Positions 51,902-60,284 of a DNA stretch of 64,000 nt are shown piece after piece (the stretch's first letter is position 1; every line of letters begins with the position of its first letter). The position numbers and the translations under genes are program-made. Location: positions 3,038,001 to 3,102,000 of the forward strand of contig CBDCEL010000004.1 of assembly GCA_965215845.1 (NCBI GenBank), given 5' to 3'. The DNA comes from Aurantibacter_A sp965215845. Its GTDB lineage: Bacteria; Bacteroidota; Bacteroidia; Flavobacteriales; Flavobacteriaceae. The notes under the pieces were generated by a model. It ran no database searches, was not told the DNA's origin, and was given only the letters and a program-made list of their open reading frames with translations.

Positions 51902-52954
51902 ATGAAGACCATATTATTGATTGAAGACGATAGGGCCTTGCGCGAAAACACGGAAGAACTTTTGGAGCTTTCGGGTTATTCTGTTGTTACTGCCTCAAAC
52001 GGCAAAATCGGTATCGAGATCGCGAAGGAAAAACTTCCCGATATCATCGTGTGTGATATTATGATGCCAGAGGTTGATGGCTACGGTGTACTGCAAGATT
52101 TGGCCGCCGAAGAGAAAACGAAACACATTCCCTTTATATTCCTTTCGGCCAAAACAGAACATAAAGAAATACGAAGGGGAATGGATCTGGGTGCAGACGA
52201 CTATCTCACCAAACCTTTTGAAGAGGCCGATCTTATCAGTGCCATCGAAAGTCGCTTGGCCAAATCTGAACTGTTGTCGCGAATGCTTAGCGAGAGTAGT
52301 ATAAAAAAAATAGTGTCAGAAGACGAGATGCGCACCCTGCACGAACTGAAGAACTTCTTCGACGACAACGGTGAAATAGAAAACCACAAAGAAGGTCAGT
52401 TGATTTACGAAGAGGGTTCCCATTCCCATAAAATATACCTGATCCTAAAGGGGGTGGTCAAATGCCATCGACTTGACGAAGATGGAAAAGAATTGATTAC
52501 TTTTCTATACAGGCCCGATGACTTTTTGGGTTTTACCTCATTTCTGAACAACGTTACCCACAAAGAATCGGCCACGGCCATGGAAGATGTGGAACTCGCC
52601 GGAATATCGAAGCAAAAACTGAAGGAAATCTTGGAGAACAATCGCAATATTTCGATTGAACTAATGGAGCTGTTGACCGACAACATTACTGAAATTAAGG
52701 CACAGCTGCTTCAAATGGCTTATGCTTCGGTACGTAAGAAAACAGCTCAAACCTTATTACAGTTTGCCGAAATCATGAATAAGGATGCGGAGGAACCCAT
52801 CAAGATATCAAGAAACGACCTAGCCAGCGTTGCAGGCGTTGCTCCCGAAAGCTTGATTCGCACCCTTTCCGGCTTTAAAAAGGAAGGCCTTATTGACATT
52901 GAGGGCCGAAACATTAGAATCAAACAATTAAAGGCTCTTCAGTACGTACATTGA
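51902..52954 (+). CDS. REC-CRP response regulator (FixK/FNR-like DNA binding)
   Basis: A 350-residue paralogue of the regulator at 34387: receiver with Asp52 in IVCDIMMPEVDGYG and LTKPFEE; beta-roll (GQLIYEEGSHSHKIYLILKGVVKCHR; RPDDFLGFTSFLNN); winged helix with recognition helix GVAPESLIRTLSGFK. The helices of both regulators share the core E-x2-IRTLS-x-FK. The receiver takes the place of FixJ and the C-terminus that of FixK. It is the most likely direct activator of the 23-base-spaced promoters; this is inferred, not shown. Confidence 0.9.
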   Translation: MKTILLIEDDRALRENTEELLELSGYSVVTASNGKIGIEIAKEKLPDIIVCDIMMPEVDGYGVLQDLAAEEKTKHIPFIFLSAKTEHKEIRRGMDLGADDYLTKPFEEADLISAIESRLAKSELLSRMLSESSIKKIVSEDEMRTLHELKNFFDDNGEIENHKEGQLIYEEGSHSHKIYLILKGVVKCHRLDEDGKELITFLYRPDDFLGFTSFLNNVTHKESATAMEDVELAGISKQKLKEILENNRNISIELMELLTDNITEIKAQLLQMAYASVRKKTAQTLLQFAEIMNKDAEEPIKISRNDLASVAGVAPESLIRTLSGFKKEGLIDIEGRNIRIKQLKALQYVH

Positions 52955-52992
52955 GCATGACCTTGGCAATTAATCCCGAAAAATTGACCGTA

Positions 52993-53035
52993 TGACAAAA
53001 ATCATGTTTCAATATGTCTAACACCCCTACTTTTA
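52993..53035 (+). promoter_or_regulatory. Regulon promoter of Usp 2
   Basis: Operator TGACAAAAATCA (52993-53004), then TACTTTTA (53028-53035) after 23 bases; start near 53040. Confidence 0.78.
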
Positions 53036-53053
53036 AGGGGTATGACGTAGTAC

Positions 53054-53890
53054 ATGAAGACCATTCTAATCCCTACCGATTTTTCAACCAACGCTTGGAA
53101 TGCACTTGAATATGCCGTACGGCTTTTTCGAGATGTACCCTGTACCTTCTTCATATTGCATATCGGTGATTTAAAGGATTCTTCGGTGAAGAGCAATTCG
53201 TTCACCATAAATATCGAGAACGTCGATGTTTCGATTAAGGAAAAAATAGACCGCTTATTCAATCGTATACAGCAATTGCCCAACAACGAAAGACATCGTT
53301 TTGTAGCACTGCAAGAATATGGCAATATCTTGGTTACCATTCGCAAGCAAATCGATGATAAGAACATTGACCTCATAGTGATGGGCACCAAAGGTGCTAC
53401 TGGGTTAAGGGAAAGCATTATCGGCAGCAATACCGGCAATGTAATTACCAAAGTGGCCCGTAACGTTTTGGTCGTTCCTGATAGGGCAGTCACGGTTCCA
53501 CCCAAGAAGGTAGCTTTTCCTACCGACTACAATATATTTTATACGCACACTATATTAGAGGCCATATCAGAAATACTGATTATCTCAAAAGCAGACCTGC
53601 TTATTTTGAATATCGCCAAGGGTATTGAACGACTCACCAAGGGACAACTTAAAAACAAAGTTTATTTGCATGACTACTTGGATGAAACTTTTCATGACAG
53701 CCATAGTTTTCAGAGTATAATAGACGAAGACATCAAATCAGCAATCCAAAATTTTGTCAGTAATGACAAGGTCGATATGGTCATTATGGTCGCCAAAAAC
53801 CTGAACTTTCTGCAACAGCTCTTTTTCGATACAACCATTGAAAAACTGAGTTTCCATACGACGGTTCCGATGTTGGTGTTGCACGAATAG
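53054..53890 (+). CDS. Universal stress protein, tandem domain (Usp 2)
   Basis: A 278-residue tandem Usp. The first half opens KTILIPTDFSTNAWNALEYA and carries MGTKGATGLRESIIGSNTG (ATP motif). The second half opens KVAFPTDYNI and ends MVAKNLNFLQQLFFDTTIEKLSFHTTVPMLVLHE, with no ATP motif. This half-active design is shared by most Usp copies in the array. Monocistronic with its own regulon promoter. Confidence 0.92.
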   Translation: MKTILIPTDFSTNAWNALEYAVRLFRDVPCTFFILHIGDLKDSSVKSNSFTINIENVDVSIKEKIDRLFNRIQQLPNNERHRFVALQEYGNILVTIRKQIDDKNIDLIVMGTKGATGLRESIIGSNTGNVITKVARNVLVVPDRAVTVPPKKVAFPTDYNIFYTHTILEAISEILIISKADLLILNIAKGIERLTKGQLKNKVYLHDYLDETFHDSHSFQSIIDEDIKSAIQNFVSNDKVDMVIMVAKNLNFLQQLFFDTTIEKLSFHTTVPMLVLHE

Positions 53891-53921
53891 ATTTCACAAT
53901 TGTGTCTACATGTTTCGGTAT

Positions 53922-53964
53922 TGACGATCGTCATATTTCTTGACGGTTGTTCGGACTATTTTTA
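53922..53964 (+). promoter_or_regulatory. Regulon promoter of Usp 3
   Basis: Operator TGACGATCGTCA (53922-53933, a perfect palindrome), then TATTTTTA (53957-53964) after 23 bases. Confidence 0.85.
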
Positions 53965-53989
53965 TGAAGGCTCAAAAAATAGACGACCG

Positions 53990-54841
53990 ATGAAGAATAT
54001 CCTGATTCCTATTAATTTTTCAGAGACTTCGCTGAATGCCATTTACTACGCGATGGCCTTGTTCAAAGATATTCACTGTCGCTTCACGCTGCTCTATGTG
54101 AATATTGATGGGCTAGATCATAGGCGAAAGCCTTTATATGACCTCGGGACTAACATTTTGGTTGAAAAGGAGCCTTTGTCAATCGACAGGAAATTGAAGG
54201 ACTTGGAAAAATCTTTGCGATCGATTTCCCTCGATAAAAAAAGGCATCGTTTTATTACCGTTCAAGAAAAAGGTTATTTTTTGGAATCCATACGAAAACA
54301 CGTCCAAAAAAATAAAGTTGAACTTATCATTATGGGCACGAAGGGTGCATCACAACTAGTGGAGTTTTTTATGGGGAGCAATGCGGGAGATGTCATCACA
54401 AAAGTGGAATGTGATGTGTTGGTGATTCCACAAAAAGCACAATACCAAGGTTTTACTGAAGTGATGATACCGGTGGATTTCTCACTGACCTATTCGGACG
54501 ATATTTTCAAGGGCATTTCAAATATCATTACTTCAAAAACTACACTAATAAGGGTATTTCATGCTGCAAAATCGGAGAAGCCATTAAGCTCAGGGGAAAG
54601 GGTTCGGAAAGAAAATTTGATGCAAAGCCTGACCGAATTGCTACCCAACCCTATCAGCTTTCATTTGTCAATAAGTAAAAACGTCGAGAACGCGGTTCTT
54701 GATTTTGCAAAAGAAATGGCCGCAGACCTTATAATTATGATTTCCAAAGACCATGGTTTTCTACACAAACAATTCTTTGACACTACTGTTGAGGAAGTAA
54801 GCTTTGGTACGGATGTACCCCTCTTGTCACTTCAGGGATAA
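53990..54841 (+). CDS. Universal stress protein, tandem domain (Usp 3)
   Basis: The start at 53990 (MKNILIPINFSETSLNAIYYA) is set by the transcription start near 53969; a longer frame would begin upstream of the operator. ATP motif MGTKGASQLVEFFMGSNAG in the first half; the second half (VMIPVDFSLTYSDDIFKGIS to SKDHGFLHKQFFDTTVEEVSFGTDVPLLSLQG) lacks it. Confidence 0.9.
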   Translation: MKNILIPINFSETSLNAIYYAMALFKDIHCRFTLLYVNIDGLDHRRKPLYDLGTNILVEKEPLSIDRKLKDLEKSLRSISLDKKRHRFITVQEKGYFLESIRKHVQKNKVELIIMGTKGASQLVEFFMGSNAGDVITKVECDVLVIPQKAQYQGFTEVMIPVDFSLTYSDDIFKGISNIITSKTTLIRVFHAAKSEKPLSSGERVRKENLMQSLTELLPNPISFHLSISKNVENAVLDFAKEMAADLIIMISKDHGFLHKQFFDTTVEEVSFGTDVPLLSLQG

Positions 54842-54871
54842 AGACATACCCTTCGCTTACACTTTACCTAC

Positions 54872-54914
54872 TGACCAATATCATAGTATTTGGGTTTTAT
54901 GGTAAATATTTTTG
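54872..54914 (+). promoter_or_regulatory. Regulon promoter of the Usp 4-6 operon
   Basis: Operator TGACCAATATCA (54872-54883), then TATTTTTG (54907-54914) after 23 bases; start near 54919. Confidence 0.85.
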
Positions 54915-54937
54915 AACAATCATCAAAATGGAAGGTT

Positions 54938-55783
54938 ATGAGGACCGTATTGATACCTACCGATTTTTCGCTCAATGCCATGCATGCCATTGATTATGCC
55001 CTAAGTCTATATAAATGCGAGCGTACCAACTTTTATTTTCTTCATGCGTATGCCGATGAGGTATACGGCCCGTTTAAAAAAAACAAGGGCCACTCTTTCG
55101 AAGAACAGAAAAGTAAGGTTCAACAAAATGTTGATAAATTGCTACAAGAGCTCGTCGAAAAATTAAAGAAAAGAGAACATAACCCGAAACACTATTACGA
55201 GGGCATATCTGTCTTTGAATCATTGGTCGATGCCGTAAACGACTTCGTCAACCAAATCAATATCGATTTGGTCATCATGGGCACTCAAGGTCAGACCCCC
55301 AACAAAAAGATCACATTTGGCAGTCATACAGTGCAAGTATTTAAGTATGTACAATGTCCAGTATTGGCCATTCCTGAAGGCTACGAATACCAACAACCAA
55401 AAAGAATTCTATTCCCTACCGACTATATGCTGCCTTACAAACGCAGAGAACTCAAGCTTTTGAATACCATTGCTGCGGAGTTCAAATCGAAGATTCATTG
55501 TCTATACATCTCTGATTTTGAAAAATTGAGCCATAGGCAAATCGACAATAAACGTTTTTTAGGAGAAGAACTGTCCAAGTCGTATCTCTACTTCGAAACT
55601 ACACCGGTCAAGAATAAGGCAGAAGCGATTTTGGAATACATTGACATGAACGAAATCAATATGTTGGTCATGGTCAATGCCCGTCATTCGTTTTTAGAGG
55701 ATATGCTGTACCGATCAACGGTGGACGAAATCGGCTTGCAGCCGAAAATTCCTTTTTTGGTTATGCAGAATTTGCCCAGATAA
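54938..55783 (+). CDS. Universal stress protein, tandem domain (Usp 4)
   Basis: The start at 54938 (MRTVLIPTDFSLNAMHAIDYA) follows the predicted transcription start; the longer frame overlaps the promoter. ATP motif MGTQGQTPNKKITFGSHTV. Second half: RILFPTDYMLPYKRRELKLLNTIA to NARHSFLEDMLYRSTVDEIGLQPKIPFLVM. First of three Usp genes spaced by 17 and 19 bases, so probably one mRNA. Confidence 0.9.
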   Translation: MRTVLIPTDFSLNAMHAIDYALSLYKCERTNFYFLHAYADEVYGPFKKNKGHSFEEQKSKVQQNVDKLLQELVEKLKKREHNPKHYYEGISVFESLVDAVNDFVNQINIDLVIMGTQGQTPNKKITFGSHTVQVFKYVQCPVLAIPEGYEYQQPKRILFPTDYMLPYKRRELKLLNTIAAEFKSKIHCLYISDFEKLSHRQIDNKRFLGEELSKSYLYFETTPVKNKAEAILEYIDMNEINMLVMVNARHSFLEDMLYRSTVDEIGLQPKIPFLVMQNLPR

Positions 55784-55800
55784 ATTTTAAATATACCCTG

Positions 55801-56643
55801 ATGAAGAAAATACTCTTGCCCACGGATTTTTCGGACAATGCATGGAACGCCATCTTTACCGCACTGAAACTTTATAAGGATGTCGAATGCCGGTTCTACC
55901 TTTTACATGCCTACGAACCCAACGCATTGAATATGTTAGGCAGAAAAGGGCAAAAACGACTCGGAACCATTTATGATTCTTTATTGCAGTACTCGAATCA
56001 AGAACTGGAAAAAGTCTTGACCTACCTCGGTGAAAACCATGACAATCACAAGCATTTATTCGAGACCGTATCGAAATCGGCCACTTTGGTCGAGGCCATC
56101 ACAAATATGGTATCAAGACAGAATATTGATTTAATTGTCATGGGTACACAGGGCGCTACCGGGGCCAAGCAGGTCTTTTTGGGAAGCAACACCGTCAAGG
56201 TGCTCAGACAGATCGATAATTGTCCGATTTTGACAGTACCCAACAACTACGATTTTAAGTCGTTGAAAACATTACTCTTTCCAACCGACTTTTTAAAAAA
56301 ATACAGAAAACATCAAATATTGCCAATGACCGAACTGGCATCGCTCTGGAAGAACGGTATACAAGTGGTGCATGTGGCCATTGAATTTGCCTTGAGCGAC
56401 CGTCAAAAAGCGAATCGGAGACTTTTGAAAGAGTTTTTCGGCAATCTTGAAATTACCTTCCATGACCTTGCCTTTGAAGTCAATGTAGCGTATACACTGG
56501 AAAAGTTCATAACCAATAACGAGGTTGATTTGATGGCGATTATAAGATACCATCACACGTTCTGGGAAAAAGTCATTGGGGAGCCCGTGGTCAAAAAGCT
56601 GACTTTTCATACGAAAGTCCCGCTATTGATTTTGCCGGAGTAA
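55801..56643 (+). CDS. Universal stress protein, tandem domain (Usp 5)
   Basis: A 280-residue copy: KKILLPTDFSDNAWNAIFTAL at the start, ATP motif MGTQGATGAKQVFLGSNTV in the first half, and TLLFPTDFLKKYRKHQ to RYHHTFWEKVIGEPVVKKLTFHTKVPLLILPE in the degenerate second half. It starts 17 bases after Usp 4 and has no promoter of its own. Confidence 0.92.
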   Translation: MKKILLPTDFSDNAWNAIFTALKLYKDVECRFYLLHAYEPNALNMLGRKGQKRLGTIYDSLLQYSNQELEKVLTYLGENHDNHKHLFETVSKSATLVEAITNMVSRQNIDLIVMGTQGATGAKQVFLGSNTVKVLRQIDNCPILTVPNNYDFKSLKTLLFPTDFLKKYRKHQILPMTELASLWKNGIQVVHVAIEFALSDRQKANRRLLKEFFGNLEITFHDLAFEVNVAYTLEKFITNNEVDLMAIIRYHHTFWEKVIGEPVVKKLTFHTKVPLLILPE

Positions 56644-56662
56644 TTAATTGATAGCTAAACTC

Positions 56663-57523
56663 ATGAAGACAAAACATATTCTTTTGCCGACCGACTTTTC
56701 GGGGAACGCGCGAAACGCCATAGATTATGCGCTGAAACTTTTTGAAAGGGAAGCCTGTACCTTTTACATTCTTAACGCTTTTGAGGTAGGGGCGTCGGGC
56801 CTTAGTAGTACCATGGGCAAGGCAAAGAACACCCGTCTGTTCCGTGCTATAAAGGAAGAATCGGAACGGAACATCAAATCACTTTTGGAAGAACTGAAAT
56901 CAATAAATGAAAATCCGTTGTACCAATTTAAGGGTTTGAGTATAGCTGATTCCTTGCTGAACGCCATAGGAAGAACCACCATTGACAATAATATTCGCTA
57001 TATCGTTATGGGCACAAAGGGCTCTTCGGCCATCAAAGAGGTTTTTATGGGTAGCAGTACGGTCAGTGTCATGAAACATATCGATTTCTGTCCTTTGATA
57101 GCCGTTCCTGATAATTATGGCTTCGATTTACCTGCTCATATTGCCTTTGCCACGAATTTTGAACATGTCTATACCAAGGTAGAGCTGGTTCCACTGATCG
57201 ATCTGGCAAAACTATGGAACTCAGAAATTGCCATTGTGCATATAGATAGCGGAAAAGGGTTGAACTCACGGCAAGAAACCTGTAAAAATCTTTTAAAGGA
57301 GCGATTTAACGGGCTGAGCCATCGGTTTATCGAAGTCAAGGGAAAGGCCAAAATTTCTGAAGCAATTAAATCATACGTCGCGGAAAACAAGAAGATGGGT
57401 ATGATAGCCATGATCAACTACTGGCACAGCTTTTTCGAGAAGTTGACCAAAGAAGAAGTGGTAAAAAAAATTACATTCAGCACAGAAGTTCCATTTCTTA
57501 TACTTCCGCTTATCTCGCCGTAG
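56663..57523 (+). CDS. Universal stress protein, tandem domain (Usp 6)
   Basis: The ATG at 56663 (MKTKHILLPTDFSGNARNAIDYAL) aligns with the other copies. ATP motif MGTKGSSAIKEVFMGSSTV. The second half (HIAFATNFEHVYTKVELVPLIDLA to NYWHSFFEKLTKEEVVKKITFSTEVPFLILP) has lost the PTDF opening, suggesting further divergence. Last gene of the Usp 4-6 unit. Confidence 0.9.
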   Translation: MKTKHILLPTDFSGNARNAIDYALKLFEREACTFYILNAFEVGASGLSSTMGKAKNTRLFRAIKEESERNIKSLLEELKSINENPLYQFKGLSIADSLLNAIGRTTIDNNIRYIVMGTKGSSAIKEVFMGSSTVSVMKHIDFCPLIAVPDNYGFDLPAHIAFATNFEHVYTKVELVPLIDLAKLWNSEIAIVHIDSGKGLNSRQETCKNLLKERFNGLSHRFIEVKGKAKISEAIKSYVAENKKMGMIAMINYWHSFFEKLTKEEVVKKITFSTEVPFLILPLISP

Positions 57524-57818
57524 CCAAATGATACCCGCCTGCTTTTATAAGTGATTTTGGCGAATTCAAGATGTTTCTAGTGCGAGATTCCGTTTTTTGA
57601 AGTGATTCATGGTCACATTGTAGCATGGGATAACCAATTCTGTTCAATTCCTTTTTCACCTGCTCAAGGGTCTTTCGACCAGTGTGAAGAAAGTGGAGCA
57701 TGCCGTTCTCAACATCGATATCGATAATACGGATATCCAAGATGCGGCTCAGGTTACGAATGATTATGTGCTTTCCAGATTCAGAATCGAGGTTTTTAAG
57801 GGTGGCGTGTGCTTTCAT
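57510..57818 (-). CDS. HMA-like small protein without CxxC
   Basis: A 102-residue protein with a ferredoxin-like HMA pattern (IIIRNLSRILDIRIIDIDVENGMLHFLHTGRKTLEQVKKELNRIGYPMLQCD) similar to the HMA protein at 20257 (VTVDVENGTVSLVYDD, LAKLGYPL), but the metal-binding CxxC is missing. It may have a regulatory or protein-binding role. It is convergent with Usp 6, overlapping by 14 bases. Confidence 0.75.
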   Translation of the reverse strand: MKAHATLKNLDSESGKHIIIRNLSRILDIRIIDIDVENGMLHFLHTGRKTLEQVKKELNRIGYPMLQCDHESLQKTESRTRNILNSPKSLIKAGGYHLATAR

Positions 57819-57842
57819 GGTTTCTGAAATTTTGGGTTTTCT

Positions 57843-57916
57843 TTAAAATAATCATTCACTCCCAAACCTGAAATGACTTAGGTCAGTTGAAACCAACTTT
57901 ACATTTTTTTTCTTTG
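57843..57916. promoter_or_regulatory. Divergent regulon promoter: ROK kinase (+) and HMA-like gene (-)
   Basis: Operator TGACTTAGGTCA (57874-57885); plus-strand TTTCTTTG (57909-57916) and minus-strand TATTTTAA (57850-57843), each at 23-base spacing. Confidence 0.72.
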
Positions 57917-57939
57917 TAAGAACATGACAATATAATTCA

Positions 57940-58911
57940 ATGGTTAAGCAAACTGTCTTAGGAATCGACATTGGCGGCAGTCTTACCAAGGTAGGACTCG
58001 TTACAAGGGATGGAAAAATTTTGAAAAAAATCGTCTTTAAGACCGAGGCACAAAAACCGTTTTCATCCTTCAAGGAAAAGCTGAAATTAGAAGTGGAAAA
58101 CTTGGTTTCAAAACTCGATTCCGGTGTTCACCCAAGTTACATTGGAATCGGAGCCCCTAATGCAAACCCCTATACAGGACAAATCGAGAACCCTCCGAAC
58201 TTAAAATGGGGTAAGGCTACCCCGATTGTCCAGATAGTCGAAAAGACTTTCAAGCTTCCGGTTGCCTTGGCCAACGATGCCAATGCCGCCGCACTTGGCG
58301 AAATGTTGTTCGGTGCTGCCAAAGGAATGAAAAATTTTGTTGCACTCACGCTTGGCACCGGACTCGGAAGTGGTGTTATCGTAGATGGCAAATTGTTAAT
58401 AGGGGAACATGGTGCGGCAGGTGAAATTGGGCATGTAAATGCCAATCTCAACGGGCGCGCGTGCAATTGTGGCTTGCAAGGCTGTCTGGAGACCTACGCT
58501 TCGGTAACTGGAATCAAGCGTACGGTGTTCGAACTGCTGGCCGAGATGAAGAAAGATTCGACCTTGCGCCACCTCAGTTTTGCAAATATGACAGGCGAAG
58601 ATATTTCCGATGCCGCTTTAAAAGGGGATCCCATTGCCTTGAAGGCATTTGAAATGACCGGAGAAATTCTCGGAAGCAAAATGGCCGACACCGCGGCCCA
58701 TCTAGATCCTGAGGCTTTTATTCTTTCCGGTGGGCTAAGCAAGGCGGGGGTGATTTTATTAAATCCGATAAGAACACGAATGGAGCGCCATCTTTTCAAT
58801 GCTTACAGGGGCAAGGTCAAAGTCTTGTTATCAAGCGCTACTAGTTCCGATGCGGTACTGGGTCCGGCCGCGCTGGCTTGGCAAAAAATCGAAAAATCAC
58901 AGGTTGAATGA
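57940..58911 (+). CDS. ROK-family sugar kinase (glucokinase-like)
   Basis: A 323-residue ROK protein: VLGIDIGGSLTKVGLV (phosphate 1), ANDANAAALGEMLFGA (catalytic Asp), ALTLGTGLGSGVIVDGKL, the ROK zinc motif GEIGHVNANLNGRACNCGLQGCLETYAS, and ILSGGLSKAG. It probably phosphorylates glucose or an N-acetyl sugar. The stop codon lies within the operator of the next Usp promoter. Confidence 0.92.
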   Translation: MVKQTVLGIDIGGSLTKVGLVTRDGKILKKIVFKTEAQKPFSSFKEKLKLEVENLVSKLDSGVHPSYIGIGAPNANPYTGQIENPPNLKWGKATPIVQIVEKTFKLPVALANDANAAALGEMLFGAAKGMKNFVALTLGTGLGSGVIVDGKLLIGEHGAAGEIGHVNANLNGRACNCGLQGCLETYASVTGIKRTVFELLAEMKKDSTLRHLSFANMTGEDISDAALKGDPIALKAFEMTGEILGSKMADTAAHLDPEAFILSGGLSKAGVILLNPIRTRMERHLFNAYRGKVKVLLSSATSSDAVLGPAALAWQKIEKSQVE

Positions 58912-58951
58912 CCTTAGTCATTTGAAACTGTCTTTTACGATAATATCTTTA
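58909..58951 (+). promoter_or_regulatory. Regulon promoter of Usp 7
   Basis: Operator TGACCTTAGTCA (58909-58920), which begins with the TGA stop of the ROK gene, then TATCTTTA (58944-58951) after 23 bases. Confidence 0.82.
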
Positions 58952-58973
58952 ATGACCTAAAGTACAACAAACG

Positions 58974-59816
58974 ATGAAAAAGATATTGATTCCTACCGAT
59001 TTCTCAGAAAATGCTTGGAGCGCCCTTGTTTATGGCCTTGAATTGTTCAAAAAAACGAAATGTACATTCTATATTATGCATGTTAACCCTATACCACCCT
59101 ATTCGGGTGCTGGTACTTCGGTGCGTGCAGCAGGAGATAATTTCAAGGAAACAGTTTTGAAAGAAAGCAGGGAGGTGCTGAAGAAATTGTTCAATCGCAT
59201 AGAAAGGCTTCCATTGAATGCGAAACATGCATTTGTTCCCTTGGTTTTTTATGACTTTTTTACAGATGTGGTAAAAAGGGAAGCAGAAACCAAGGAAATC
59301 GATTTGATCATCATGGGCACCAAAGGTGCTAGCGGACTTAAAAAAGCGACCGTTGGCAGTAACACGGGTGATGTGATGACCAAAGTCAAATGCCCGTTGT
59401 TGGCCGTTCCTGAAAATACAGTGTTCAAAAAACCAAGGGAAATCGCCTTCCCTACCGATTACCTTACCGGTTACAGTGCCAATGTATTGAAAAACTTGAC
59501 GGAAATGGCAACAATGAACAACGCCTCTTTGCGAATACTCCATGTAAACAAAAGAGGAGAAAAACTCGACCGAGATCAACAGAGAAATAAGCAGTTTCTA
59601 GAGAATTATCTTGAAAATGTGGGACATAGTTTTCATACGCTAAGCCATATAAAACTGGAAACCGCTGTCGAATGTTTTATACAAAGTAGGGATATCGACA
59701 TAATTGCCATGGTTGCGAAAAACCTGAATTTTTTGCAACGTGGCCTCTTCAGGCCGGCGGTGGAAAAAATCAGTTACCATACGCACATTCCATTTTTGGT
59801 ACTGCATGAAGAATAG
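58974..59816 (+). CDS. Universal stress protein, tandem domain (Usp 7)
   Basis: A 280-residue copy, closest by eye to Usp 2 (both contain the MVAKNLNFLQ segment near the end). Opening KKILIPTDFSENAWSALVYGL; ATP motif MGTKGASGLKKATVGSNTG; second half EIAFPTDYLTGYSANVLKNL to RPAVEKISYHTHIPFLVLHEE without an ATP motif. Monocistronic. Confidence 0.92.
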   Translation: MKKILIPTDFSENAWSALVYGLELFKKTKCTFYIMHVNPIPPYSGAGTSVRAAGDNFKETVLKESREVLKKLFNRIERLPLNAKHAFVPLVFYDFFTDVVKREAETKEIDLIIMGTKGASGLKKATVGSNTGDVMTKVKCPLLAVPENTVFKKPREIAFPTDYLTGYSANVLKNLTEMATMNNASLRILHVNKRGEKLDRDQQRNKQFLENYLENVGHSFHTLSHIKLETAVECFIQSRDIDIIAMVAKNLNFLQRGLFRPAVEKISYHTHIPFLVLHEE

Positions 59817-59867
59817 ATTTAGAAGTCGTCATTTGGAAAAATGAATTATGGACTAAGGTGATTTAGA

Positions 59868-60167
59868 TTATTGAAAGGACCTCACGACCTCCACAATTTC
59901 ATTTTTCTGCATAACCCCGGACTGGCGCCATACGTGTTTTCCATTCTTGAAAAGAAGCATGGTTGGTACCCCACGGACATTAAACTTATTTGCTATGGGC
60001 TGGTTTTTATCTACATCGATTTTTATGATTTTAATGGCTTCCCCCAATTCGTCTTTGACCTGTTCCAATATTGGGGCCAATATATTGCAGGGACCACACC
60101 AGTCTGCGTAAAAATCAACAAGGACAGGGATTTTCGAATCGATGATTTTTTTGAAACTACTCTTCAT
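59868..60167 (-). CDS. trxA: Thioredoxin
   Basis: A 99-residue thioredoxin: IPVLVDFYADWCGPCNILAPILEQV with the WCGPC active site, KIIKIDVDKNQPIANKFNVRGVPTMLLFKNGKHV with the cis-Pro (VPT), and the usual end. The start at 60167 is 16 bases after the predicted transcription start; a longer frame begins beyond it. Thioredoxin could reduce the class II ribonucleotide reductase of the same regulon. Confidence 0.93.
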   Translation of the reverse strand: MKSSFKKIIDSKIPVLVDFYADWCGPCNILAPILEQVKDELGEAIKIIKIDVDKNQPIANKFNVRGVPTMLLFKNGKHVWRQSGVMQKNEIVEVVRSFQ

Positions 60168-60187
60168 TTTTTTTGATTTTAAGGACT

Positions 60188-60261
60188 CGAAATTACTAAA
60201 AGTCAAGCGCGATCAAACTGACCGTCGTCATGGTTTTTAGATTTCTTCTCCTTTAGTTTTA
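60188..60261. promoter_or_regulatory. Divergent regulon promoter: Usp 8-9 (+) and thioredoxin (-)
   Basis: Operator TGACCGTCGTCA (60219-60230); plus-strand TAGTTTTA (60254-60261) and minus-strand TAATTTCG (60195-60188), each after 23 bases. Confidence 0.83.
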
Positions 60262-60284
60262 CACGGAATGCTAAATCTAAAATA

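Noticed and set aside
54890..54937. Longer N-terminus for Usp 4
   Set aside because: It would begin before the -7 element and transcription start; the ATG at 54938 matches the other Usp copies.
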